Source: Spirochaetota bacterium
GTDB taxonomy: Bacteria > Spirochaetota > UBA4802 > JAFGJZ01
Direction: 5' to 3'
DNA: 64,000 nt
NCBI GenBank assembly: GCA_027858855.1
Contig: JAQIBV010000004.1
Coordinates: 53,660-117,659 of the forward strand
In this document: positions 1-7,660 of the stretch, in pieces
Position numbering within the stretch: position 1 is the first letter of the stretch
How the letters are laid out: every line of letters starts with the position of its first letter
Notes under the pieces: model-generated
Databases searched by the model: none
Seen by the model: only the letters and a program-made list of their open reading frames with translations
Told to the model about the DNA's origin: nothing
Program-made: the position numbers and the translations under genes

Positions 1-1
1 G

Positions 2-547
2 GCTGCCGTAGAAAGCGGAACTCCATTGGTTATTGCAACAACAGGAATTGATACGGCAATGGAAAAAAAGATTTCAGATGCAGCTAATCATATTCCGATT
101 GTATACGCTACAAATATGTCGGTAGGTGTTAACCTGCTTTTCAAATTAACAGAGATGGCAGCCGGTGCATTAGGCGGTTCATATGATGCTGAGGTGTTCG
201 AAGCTCACCATCGGCATAAGAAGGACTCTCCATCGGGAACAGCATCGACTCTGATTCGCTCGATACAGGAAGGCCATGAGGCATATCGTGATAACAAAGA
301 GGCCTACCGTGATCGTGGCATAATCGGAGAACGCTCAGATGATGAAATAGGGGTGCAAATACTTCGTGGTGGTGATATAGTCGGTGAACATACCGTCTTT
401 TTCTGCGGTGATGGCGAACGAATAGAGATAACACATCGTGCTACAGATCGTCGCATTTTTGCCGACGGTGCGGTCAGGGCTGCAGAATTTGTGGTTAAGG
501 CTGAACCCGGTCTTTACTCCATGTTTGATGTCCTGAATATAGGATAG
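2..547 (+). CDS. dapB: 4-hydroxy-tetrahydrodipicolinate reductase (3' part)
   Basis: Second step of the diaminopimelate/lysine branch: NAD(P)H-dependent reduction of the dihydrodipicolinate precursor in the cytoplasm. The window opens inside the gene; 181 codons are visible, and the N-terminal Rossmann part of roughly 80-90 residues lies outside. Visible motifs are ATTG (the usual GTTG-type cofactor loop), then the catalytic segment EAHHRHKKDSPSGTA, which matches the family signature with its paired histidines, lysine and SGTA loop, and the C-terminal RGGDIVGEHTV strand. It ends two bases before the next start codon, so it is probably co-transcribed with the regulator that follows. The family call is firm. 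Confidence 0.95.
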   Translation, partial: AAVESGTPLVIATTGIDTAMEKKISDAANHIPIVYATNMSVGVNLLFKLTEMAAGALGGSYDAEVFEAHHRHKKDSPSGTASTLIRSIQEGHEAYRDNKEAYRDRGIIGERSDDEIGVQILRGGDIVGEHTVFFCGDGERIEITHRATDRRIFADGAVRAAEFVVKAEPGLYSMFDVLNIG

Positions 548-548
548 T

Positions 549-1523
549 ATGATGAAAAAAGAGCACCGGCAGCAGCAAGAGGGTGACTATACGGGTGACG
601 ATGTACGAGAGTTGCTCGAATATGAGTCTAACCCCTTTGATACAACGAAAAAACGAGCCGCTGACATAATGCGAATTTTTTTTGAACGCGGAATTGTTCT
701 TCTGCCGGTTGTCTCTCGTAATAATCACCTCTTTGGAATAATTACCAAGCCGGCTCTAACGGCAGCAATGAGTGATATTGATAATTTTGATTCTGTAAAA
801 ATCGATGCCTTCATTATGAGGGTTGCTGTGAAAATGGATTTTGAACAGGTCGTATCTCTGGTTGCTAATGATAAACTCTTTCCGATCATCGATATTTTCG
901 GTGAAGAGAAGGGGAGCTGGTCACGTATAGATCTTCTTGAGGCCTGCGATACGACCCGTTTGAAACGCGCTGAGGTTGAAAAGGAGGTGCGTCAGAATAA
1001 GGACGATGCTGCCCTCGAATGGATGATTTACCTGATCCTTGAGCATATTCCACGACCTCTTTATGCTATAAACCAGAATGGTGCCACTATTTTTTATAAC
1101 GGTCTTTTTGAGCAGTTAGTCTGTGAAGCCTGGGACATCTTCGAGCCTGATGTACGACGTGTCGAAGCTTCGTTTGCCGATGTTTCTCAAAATGATTACT
1201 TTGAGGGTGCCGGTGGAGAGTACTGCTTCTATAATCGAGAATTGGATCTCTATTATGAAAAAGTTCCTATGAAAAACGATGATTCATCAGTTGGCTACCT
1301 TATATACTGTTCGCGCGGGCTCAAAGAACATGCTGGTGATATACGGAATCCTTCAGACCAAACCTTTGATGAACGTGTGGGTGAGTTTGAGCGAAAGTTG
1401 ATAGTTGAAGCTCTCCATAATTCTGACAATAGCATCAACGAGACTGCAGATCTTTTGTCGGTTTCTAAAACTTTTTTACAGAAAAAGATGAAAAAAATGG
1501 GAATTAATGTCGAAAAAGTATAA
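549..1523 (+). CDS. CBS-PAS-Fis regulatory protein
   Basis: Three modules can be seen. Residues about 25-130 look like a CBS pair (an IMRIFFERGIVLLPVV strand-helix followed by FGIITKP, then a second unit ending in FPIIDIF). Residues about 155-255 look like a PAS fold (YLILEHIPRPLYAINQNG). The last about 45 residues are a Fis-type helix-turn-helix (FERKLIVEALHNSDNSINETADLLSVSKTFLQKKMKKMGI). The AAA+ sigma-54 activation domain that normally sits between sensor and Fis modules is missing, so it is not a conventional sigma-54 activator. It starts one base after the dapB stop. A ligand-sensing DNA-binding protein is inferred; ligand and targets are unknown. Confidence 0.75.
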   Translation: MMKKEHRQQQEGDYTGDDVRELLEYESNPFDTTKKRAADIMRIFFERGIVLLPVVSRNNHLFGIITKPALTAAMSDIDNFDSVKIDAFIMRVAVKMDFEQVVSLVANDKLFPIIDIFGEEKGSWSRIDLLEACDTTRLKRAEVEKEVRQNKDDAALEWMIYLILEHIPRPLYAINQNGATIFYNGLFEQLVCEAWDIFEPDVRRVEASFADVSQNDYFEGAGGEYCFYNRELDLYYEKVPMKNDDSSVGYLIYCSRGLKEHAGDIRNPSDQTFDERVGEFERKLIVEALHNSDNSINETADLLSVSKTFLQKKMKKMGINVEKV

Positions 1524-1529
1524 AATATA

Positions 1530-1558
1530 TTGACAAGTTCGCGTCGTTTTTTTATAGA
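1530..1558 (+). promoter_or_regulatory. Sigma-70 promoter for rho
   Basis: TTGACA at 1530-1535, a 17-base spacer, and TATAGA at 1553-1558. The predicted start leaves a leader of about 110 nt before the rho start codon. A long leader fits the known autoregulation of rho by its own termination activity in other bacteria; that role here is inference. Confidence 0.65.
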
Positions 1559-1673
1559 AGTTTTAACCAGTCCCAAACACCACTAAGATTAAAATGCATT
1601 ACCAAACATTCCGGAATATTCGAGCCGTTCAATAATTGATGTATATCGGAAAAATCATGATAAAGGTATATTG

Positions 1674-3068
1674 ATGGATAATGAAATAAAGAGCGAGGAA
1701 ACTCTTTCTTCTGAACAGAAGACTATTGAAAGTTCCGTGCAAAACGAGAAAGAACCCCGAGTTGAAAAGCCTCGCCCAGTTGCAAAACGCAAAAACGCAC
1801 GAATGCCGGTACCTGAGAATCTTGATTTGGCTGAACTGAAGCTAAAGACAATAACAAATCTTGTTACTATTGCCAAAGATATGGGGCTTGACGGAATATC
1901 AGGTTTAAAAAAACAGGATCTTATATTTCAGATTCTAAAAGGCCAGACTGAGAGAAATGGGAATATCTTTGCCACAGGTGTTCTTGAGGTTCTGCCCGAT
2001 GGTTATGGATTTCTCCGTTCTTCTAACTATAACTATCTTCCCGGTCCAGATGATATTTATGTGTCACCTTCACAGATTAGACTTTTTGCCCTAAAAACTG
2101 GGGATACAGTTGCCGGCCAGATTCGTCCTCCGAAGGATAACGAACGCTTTTTTGCACTTCTCCGTGTAGAGGCGGTTAACTTTGAGAATCCGGAGAATCT
2201 GACCCGTCGAATTTTGTTTGATAATCTGACTCCGTTGCATCCTGATGAGCGTCTTAATCTTGAGACCGAATCTGATGAGATCGATATGCGGATTGTTAAT
2301 ATAATGACTCCTATCGGCAAGGGGCAGCGTGGTCTTATTGTAGCGCCTCCAAGAACCGGTAAAACTGTTCTTTTACAGAAGCTTGCGAATGCAATTGCAA
2401 TAAATCATCCTGAAGTTGTTCTGATAGTACTTCTTATTGACGAACGTCCTGAAGAGGTGACAGATATGCAGCGTTCCGTTAAGGGTGAGGTTGTATCTTC
2501 TACCTTTGATGAGCCAGCACAGCGTCACGTACAGGTTGCAGAGATGGTTATTGAGAAGGCTAAACGTCTTGTAGAGCATAAAAATGATGTTGTTATTCTG
2601 CTTGATTCAATCACTCGTCTTGCACGGGCATATAATCAGGTTGTTCCGACTTCGGGGAAAATTCTCTCCGGTGGTGTCGATTCGAATGCATTGCATCGCC
2701 CTAAGCGTTTTTTTGGAGCTGCACGTAATATTGAACAGGGTGGTAGTCTGACAATTCTTGCTACTGCGCTTGTTGAGACTGGAAGTCGAATGGATGAGGT
2801 TATCTTCGAAGAGTTTAAGGGTACTGGTAATTCTGAGATGCACCTTGACCGTAAATTGGCCGAACGCCGTATTTATCCAGCTATGGATGTCAATAAGGCT
2901 GGTACTCGGCGAGAAGAGTTGCTTCTTGAAGAGGATGAATTGCAAAAACTTTGGGTTCTGAGGAAGTTTATTTCTACAATGAGCTCGGGTGAAGTCATAG
3001 AATTACTGGTTGACAAGATGAAAGTCACCAGAAACAATAGAGCTTTTTTCAAAGCTATGAATGGGTAA
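1674..3068 (+). CDS. rho: Transcription termination factor Rho
   Basis: Hexameric RNA helicase that ends transcription of untranslated RNA. The 464-residue protein has a charged N-terminal extension (residues 1-45), the Rho N-terminal helical domain (about 50-90), the cold-shock-like RNA-binding domain (about 98-172, [14 protein letters not shown]), then the ATPase core with Walker A APPRTGKT at 224-231, Walker [11 protein letters not shown], and the conserved [22 protein letters not shown] segment. I chose ATG 1674 rather than the adjoining TTG 1671; an AAAGGT-like site precedes it. rpmE follows 10 bases after the stop. Length and motifs are normal for the family. Confidence 0.97.
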   Translation: MDNEIKSEETLSSEQKTIESSVQNEKEPRVEKPRPVAKRKNARMPVPENLDLAELKLKTITNLVTIAKDMGLDGISGLKKQDLIFQILKGQTERNGNIFATGVLEVLPDGYGFLRSSNYNYLPGPDDIYVSPSQIRLFALKTGDTVAGQIRPPKDNERFFALLRVEAVNFENPENLTRRILFDNLTPLHPDERLNLETESDEIDMRIVNIMTPIGKGQRGLIVAPPRTGKTVLLQKLANAIAINHPEVVLIVLLIDERPEEVTDMQRSVKGEVVSSTFDEPAQRHVQVAEMVIEKAKRLVEHKNDVVILLDSITRLARAYNQVVPTSGKILSGGVDSNALHRPKRFFGAARNIEQGGSLTILATALVETGSRMDEVIFEEFKGTGNSEMHLDRKLAERRIYPAMDVNKAGTRREELLLEEDELQKLWVLRKFISTMSSGEVIELLVDKMKVTRNNRAFFKAMNG

Positions 3069-3078
3069 AGGAGTTATT

Positions 3079-3279
3079 ATGAGACCAGATATACACCCTG
3101 TATACGAGGAAACTACAATAAAGTGCGCATGTGGATTCGAAGTTAAGTCCCGTTCCACTAAGAAAGATGTGCATGTCGAGATCTGCTCTGCATGTCATCC
3201 TTTTTATACTAAAGAGCAGCGCCTTGTTACTACAACCGGTCGTGTTGAGAAGTTTAAGCAAAAGTACAAGCTTAAGTAA
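3079..3279 (+). CDS. rpmE: 50S ribosomal protein L31
   Basis: Small ribosomal protein of 66 residues that bridges the subunits. It is the zinc-binding form: C16 and C18 (CAC) plus the CSAC pair give a four-cysteine site. The start at 3079 is fixed by an AAAGGAG ribosome-binding site at 3067-3073; an upstream in-frame ATG at 3061 would place this site inside the coding region. It follows rho directly, a common arrangement, and is closed by two hairpins. Zinc-binding L31 is often replaced by a cysteine-free paralogue under zinc limitation; none is seen in this window. Confidence 0.96.
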   Translation: MRPDIHPVYEETTIKCACGFEVKSRSTKKDVHVEICSACHPFYTKEQRLVTTTGRVEKFKQKYKLK

Positions 3280-3301
3280 TCGATTTCGAAGGTTATGTAG
3301 G

Positions 3302-3336
3302 GTTCGGAAATTACGGAATTTCGAACTGTTTTTCTT
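3302..3336 (+). terminator. First hairpin after rpmE
   Basis: GTTCGGAAATT pairs with AATTTCGAAC (one bulged base) around a four-base loop, followed by TGTTTTTCTT. It reads as the first of two tandem intrinsic terminators of the rho-rpmE operon. Confidence 0.5.
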
Positions 3337-3360
3337 ATGTTTGCCAAAAAAATTGTAAAA

Positions 3361-3400
3361 ACCGGAAAAGGTGCTAAGAATAACCCTTTCCGGTTTTTTT
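3361..3400 (+). terminator. Intrinsic terminator of rho-rpmE
   Basis: ACCGGAAAAGG pairs with CCCTTTCCGGT (one mismatch), followed directly by a run of seven T. This is a standard intrinsic terminator. Confidence 0.8.
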
Positions 3401-3767
3401 GTGTGTAAAATATTCTCTATAAGCCAAGCATGACCCCCGTAATTTTGCACATATGTGTAAAAAATACACATAAAAATAGCTAAAAAGCATATAACGACTA
3501 CTATTAGACCTTAATTAAAGTCCGAACGGGCTTGTCTGATCCTGATTCTTCGACATAATCCCCTTTAAAACGACAAATTTATAAAAAATCCTGATAAAAA
3601 CAGCTCATCTACCTCATTTCCTGCAAATGGCACAGTATCTGCTTTAAAAGGTTATGGTCATTTCAAAAAACAAAGAAACAGATTTTTATGGATTTCTAAA
3701 TACCTAGCTTTCCAATTGCCCTACAAATATCGCGTGGGAATTCACACCTGTTTTGAGAGGGGAGTAT
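3401..3767. other. Intergenic region before sigma factor gene
   Basis: About 370 bases without a credible gene. A weak promoter-like pair TTGTCT (3532-3537), 16 bases, CATAAT (3554-3559) would give a leader of about 200 nt for the sigma factor gene. No strong hairpin or known riboswitch was recognised. Confidence 0.4.
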
Positions 3768-4547
3768 ATGAGTGCAATAGTTGCCGTGAATAGAGGAGCA
3801 GTACAACATAATCAGTTAAATGTATCAGGTGGATCTGTTCCTGACGATTTTGCAGTGGCATATAAGGGGTTGGTGAGCAGCATTGCAAAAAATTATGCCA
3901 GTTATCAATGTCCGTTTGAAGATCTGGTGCAAGAAGGCTTTATTGGCCTCATCCGTGCGTTTGAAAAATTCGATCCATCTTTGGGGTGTAAATATACCAC
4001 CTATGCTACCTATTGGATAAAACACTATATCACTCGCTACATCGCTAAACATGGACGTGTTGTCAGGCTTCCCATTAAAAAAAGTGAGTTGTACCGAAAA
4101 ATTAGTAAGGTACGTGACTATCTTTCTCACGAAATGGGCGAGACTCCAACACTTGAACAGATCGCTGCATATGCCGAGGTTCAGATAGACGATGTAAAAA
4201 GGATCCTTGATATCTTTCAGCCGGAACTCTCTTTTGAGACACCGTTTCGGGATTCAACATCAGATCGTTATGAAATAGTTGAAGATGAGGTCAACGATGG
4301 TCCTGAACACTCCTACTTTAATGAGGAGTTGAAACGGGAATTGAAACATGCTCTTGATCAGCTGATGGATAAAGAGCGGCAGATTATTTCTATGCGTTTC
4401 GGTCTTGAGACCGGTACAGCCGTTACACTGAAAGATGTTGCTGATAAGTATGAAATATCATCTGAAACAGTAAGACAGATAGAGAAGCGTGCACTGATAA
4501 AAATACGAACAAGGTTCGCATATCTGAAAGACTATCTATATGCATAA
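3768..4547 (+). CDS. Sigma-70 family factor (group 2/3, RpoD-like without region 1.1)
   Basis: A 259-residue sigma factor. Region 2 is clear (CPFEDLVQEGFIGLIRAFEKF, then TYATYWIKHYITRYI for promoter melting), followed by region 3 (about 115-165, TPTLEQIAAYAEVQIDDVKRIL) and region 4 with its helix-turn-helix (LKDVADKYEISSETVRQIEKRAL). Region 1.1 and the nonconserved insert of housekeeping factors are absent. The start at 3768 has a GAGGGGAG site seven bases upstream. The gene stands alone between terminators. It could be an RpoS-like or RpoH-like factor; sequence alone does not decide. No anti-sigma gene is adjacent. Confidence 0.88.
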   Translation: MSAIVAVNRGAVQHNQLNVSGGSVPDDFAVAYKGLVSSIAKNYASYQCPFEDLVQEGFIGLIRAFEKFDPSLGCKYTTYATYWIKHYITRYIAKHGRVVRLPIKKSELYRKISKVRDYLSHEMGETPTLEQIAAYAEVQIDDVKRILDIFQPELSFETPFRDSTSDRYEIVEDEVNDGPEHSYFNEELKRELKHALDQLMDKERQIISMRFGLETGTAVTLKDVADKYEISSETVRQIEKRALIKIRTRFAYLKDYLYA

Positions 4548-4586
4548 TTGATATTTTTAAACATATTTTTAAGATCATAAATTTGC

Positions 4587-5513
4587 TTAATTAAATTTAG
4601 CGTGTGCTATTAATGAGTCCAGATTTGGTTGGAGTGTGTTTCCGGTTTTCTTTCCCCTGATCGGACGCGCTCCAAACATTTCGAATAGATCACTGTTTCC
4701 TGAAGCCTCGTCGGGGTATTTTGAGTATTCGGTTGTATAAAGAGGTATTTCACACTTTGTAATATGCTTCGCAGTCGGTTCGAGTACATCATCGTTTTTT
4801 TTCATCTCTACAATATAGACAGCTTCTGATATTTCTGACATAAGTTCATTACGATATATCGCATTATGTTTGCTTATCTCGGCATGGGGAAAAAATGGCG
4901 ATGCAATAACGCTCTTGTCAGGATCGAATACCTCTTTTAACCGGTCGGACATGTTAAAAGTTAAAAGGCCACATGGAATAAATGCGGTAATTGATCCGCG
5001 CGCTTCCAGAACGCCTGTTGCAAATAGTGCGCCAGCACCACGGTTTAACCCAGTCCCCGCGATGATATTATGCTCCACCATTATTCTTCCGGAATTATAA
5101 CAGATGGTATCTGCCGTAGTGCTTATTTGAGATCCTCCCAGTAGTGTAATAGTGGGTTTTTTCAAAACGTTTTTGTTGCCAAAACAGTAGAGAATGGGGG
5201 GGGATGCAACTGCGTTTCCGTGTTTAAGTTGATCTGGGTAGGAATCTTCAAAAAAGAGAACAGGTTCAATACCCGCATCCAGAACTGCATGATAAACCTC
5301 TTCAGTGCTATCCAGTAGTTCACGTCCTTTCTGTATGCCTTGTACAATTTTTTTTGAAAAACTGAATTCCGCCTCGATTTCCTGTTCGTTAAGTTCCATT
5401 ATATCCTGTATGGAAAGACCAGTCGAAAGAAGCGACTCATAGATCTCTCGGAGAGCCGTAATACCAATGCCCGGAGCTTCGTTAAGGGCTATCCAATAGC
5501 TATATTTTTTCAT
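4587..5513 (-). CDS. dprA: Divergent DNA-processing protein DprA
   Basis: DprA loads RecA on incoming single-stranded DNA during transformation. The protein has a helical N-terminus (YWIALNEAPGIGITALREIYE, helix-hairpin-helix-like) and a Rossmann-like core with recognisable but altered motifs: TLLGGSQIS in place of AIVGSR, GTGLNRGAGALFATGVLEA in place of SGxARGID..AH, FPHAEISKHNAIYRNELMSEISEAVYIVE in place of FPxRNRIIAGLS..xVVEA. The start at 5513 is preceded by CGAGG five bases away; longer frames begin further upstream. The coding strand carries a run of eight C (5196-5203). Given the divergence, a DprA-related nucleotide-binding protein with another role is possible. Confidence 0.7.
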   Translation of the reverse strand: MKKYSYWIALNEAPGIGITALREIYESLLSTGLSIQDIMELNEQEIEAEFSFSKKIVQGIQKGRELLDSTEEVYHAVLDAGIEPVLFFEDSYPDQLKHGNAVASPPILYCFGNKNVLKKPTITLLGGSQISTTADTICYNSGRIMVEHNIIAGTGLNRGAGALFATGVLEARGSITAFIPCGLLTFNMSDRLKEVFDPDKSVIASPFFPHAEISKHNAIYRNELMSEISEAVYIVEMKKNDDVLEPTAKHITKCEIPLYTTEYSKYPDEASGNSDLFEMFGARPIRGKKTGNTLQPNLDSLIAHAKFN

Positions 5514-5993
5514 TAAACCTCGATTGTTATTATTCAAAGTGACTTTTAAAAGCCATCGTTTAAAAGCCATCGTTAAATATAGGCGTTTGCTTAAAACTTG
5601 ATCAAGCAAGGAGAGCATCTGGCAAACGACTTCTAAACTAAAATTAAAAAAGAAAATTAGTACAATTAACGAAAAAATATATAATTATGTCAAACAGCTC
5701 ACGCTTTTAAGCCTAAAAAATTTAACTTGAAAAATAAGTATCGAAAAATAAGGGTTGCTGAATTGTAACAATGCTTGTCATGAATGCTCAGATCTGTTAA
5801 TTATAGGTGCGACATAACTGGGTCTCCTGTTATGTCGATAAATTCCATACATTAGCTTGTTTAAAAACCGGATGACACAGATAAAGTCATTTGTATCTGC
5901 ATTTGTACGACGGCCGGATAAGGGCTGTATTGTGTCAATGCTGTTCAAGCAAAAGTGTGTCTGAATGTTTCAAATATTATTGGGGGAAGGTAG
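5514..5993. other. Intergenic region between dprA-like and ABC operon
   Basis: 480 bases between divergent genes, AT-rich near dprA. It holds one clear hairpin: CGACATAAC (5810-5818) and GTTATGTCG (5829-5837) around a ten-base loop, without a T run. No convincing promoter was identified by eye, though the ABC operon must start here. Confidence 0.45.
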
Positions 5994-6929
5994 ATGATAG
6001 AAGTAAAGAACCTCTCCAGGTATTATGGTGATTTTTGTGCTGTAAACAATGTTTCGTTTACAATTAACAGAGGTGAAATCACCGGTTTACTTGGACCAAA
6101 CGGAGCCGGTAAAACTTCGATAATGCGAATGATTACCGGTTATTTAAAAGCAACACAAGGAGATATTCTGGTTGATGATATAGATGTCTCTAAAGACCCG
6201 ATTGCGGTAAAAAAGCTGATCGGATATCTTCCGGAGTCAGCTCCGTTATATGGCGACATGATTGTTTATGATTATCTGGTTTATGCCGCAGAAATTCATG
6301 ATGTCAAGGATCCAGAACGAATTGTGGAAACTGCAGGTTTATGTGGTTTAATCCCGGTAATGCATAAGACTATTGATGAACTTTCGAAAGGGTTTCGCCA
6401 GCGTGTTGGTCTTGCACATGCCATGATTCACAACCCCGAAATCCTTATACTGGATGAACCGACAAATGGTCTTGATCCGAATCAGATTACTGAAATTAGA
6501 AATCTAATCAAAGAGATTGGCAAGGAAAAGACTGTTATTCTGTCGACTCACATTTTGCCCGAGGTAGAGGCTACATGTGACCGAGTCATTATTATTAACG
6601 CGGGCGAAATTGTGGCAGATGATACAACTGAGAATATTCAGTCTGCTACCGAAAACACCCTGTCGGTTAAAGTTTCCCTAACTGGTGCAGCGCTTGAGGA
6701 AGTATGTGACACCTTGAAAGAAATTAACGGCGTACTTTCTATCAGAGACTCTTTTGATAAAGATGGACTTGTTTCCGTTGTGCTCGAGACAGTCAGTTCC
6801 CGCGATCTTCGACCAGAAGTTTTTAAGAAAGCAGTAGAGAAGGGGTGGATCATCTATGATCTGGGTCGAGACCAGGACAGCCTTGAAAAGGTGTTCAGAA
6901 ATCTGACTCTTGGGGGTTCCAATGAATAA
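5994..6929 (+). CDS. ABC transporter ATP-binding protein (GldA-like)
   Basis: ATPase subunit of an ABC-2 type exporter, 311 residues. Walker A GPNGAGKT (34-41), signature LSKGF (130-134), Walker B ILILDEP (from 150) and the switch histidine in LSTHILPEVE are all present; a regulatory C-terminal region of about 100 residues follows. The start has a strong GGGGGAAGG site. It is the first of four genes that overlap or touch: ATPase, permease, GldG-like protein and DUF4340 protein. This set resembles the gliding-motility Gld ABC genes of Bacteroidota, but the same set is widespread in non-gliding bacteria, where the substrate is unknown. Confidence 0.9.
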   Translation: MIEVKNLSRYYGDFCAVNNVSFTINRGEITGLLGPNGAGKTSIMRMITGYLKATQGDILVDDIDVSKDPIAVKKLIGYLPESAPLYGDMIVYDYLVYAAEIHDVKDPERIVETAGLCGLIPVMHKTIDELSKGFRQRVGLAHAMIHNPEILILDEPTNGLDPNQITEIRNLIKEIGKEKTVILSTHILPEVEATCDRVIIINAGEIVADDTTENIQSATENTLSVKVSLTGAALEEVCDTLKEINGVLSIRDSFDKDGLVSVVLETVSSRDLRPEVFKKAVEKGWIIYDLGRDQDSLEKVFRNLTLGGSNE

Positions 6930-7659
6930 TACAGTTAATCTGCTGAAGTATAATTTTCGTCAGACCTATGTGCTTTACAAGAAAGAGCTGAAGAGTTATG
7001 TCGGAAGCCCTATACTTTATATAATTATGACTGTCTTCCTTCTTTTAACAGGAGTCCTCTTCTTCAAAGACTTCTATGCGATTGGCCGAGCCGACATGAG
7101 AAGCTTTTTTAACATGCTTCCCTTCTTTTTCATGTTGCTCATTCCGGCGATAACAATGCGACAAATTGCCGAGGAACGCAGTAAAGGTACTTTGGAGATG
7201 GTTGTCACAATGCCGGTAACAACATCGAATATTGTTACGGGTAAGTTTTTTGCATCTTTAATTGTTGTTTTACTTATGATGCTGCCAACACTTTTATATG
7301 TTGTGTCTCTTGGACTTGCGGGAGCGCCGGATTATGGAATGATTGTAGCGGGATACATAGGGACAGTTTTTTTAGCCGCAGCCTATGTAGCTGCCGGAAT
7401 ATTTGCCTCATCTCTTACACATAATCAAATTATCGCGTGGTTAATAGCAACAGCTATTTGTGTTTTCTTTACGATGATAGATTTCTTTATTCAGTATATC
7501 CCGGGAAAGTTTTTCGCTATTCTTAATTATTTAAGCGCGTCTTTCCATTTTCAGAGTCTCGCTAAAGGGGTTCTTGAGTTTCGTGATATAATATATTTTG
7601 TGACTGTGAGCCTCTTTTTCATGATTCTTTCAGTACGTTCGATCGAGGAGAGGAGATAA
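6922..7659 (+). CDS. ABC-2 type permease (GldF-like)
   Basis: Membrane subunit of the same transporter, 245 residues with about six hydrophobic segments (YIIMTVFLLLTGVLFF, FFFMLLIPAITM, FFASLIVVLLMMLPTLLYVV and others). The sequence RQIAEERSKGTLEMVVTMPVTTSNIV is the typical cytoplasmic coupling region of ABC-2 permeases. It starts at ATG 6922, inside the end of the ATPase gene, with a GGGGGT site; an upstream TTG in the same frame lacks a site. The overlap implies translational coupling. Confidence 0.88.
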   Translation: MNNTVNLLKYNFRQTYVLYKKELKSYVGSPILYIIMTVFLLLTGVLFFKDFYAIGRADMRSFFNMLPFFFMLLIPAITMRQIAEERSKGTLEMVVTMPVTTSNIVTGKFFASLIVVLLMMLPTLLYVVSLGLAGAPDYGMIVAGYIGTVFLAAAYVAAGIFASSLTHNQIIAWLIATAICVFFTMIDFFIQYIPGKFFAILNYLSASFHFQSLAKGVLEFRDIIYFVTVSLFFMILSVRSIEERR

Positions 7660-7660
7660 A

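Noticed and set aside
141..434. Reverse-strand frame inside dapB (97 codons), one of many such shadow frames
   Set aside because: Antisense to a clear conserved gene, His- and Arg-rich composition typical of a shadow frame.
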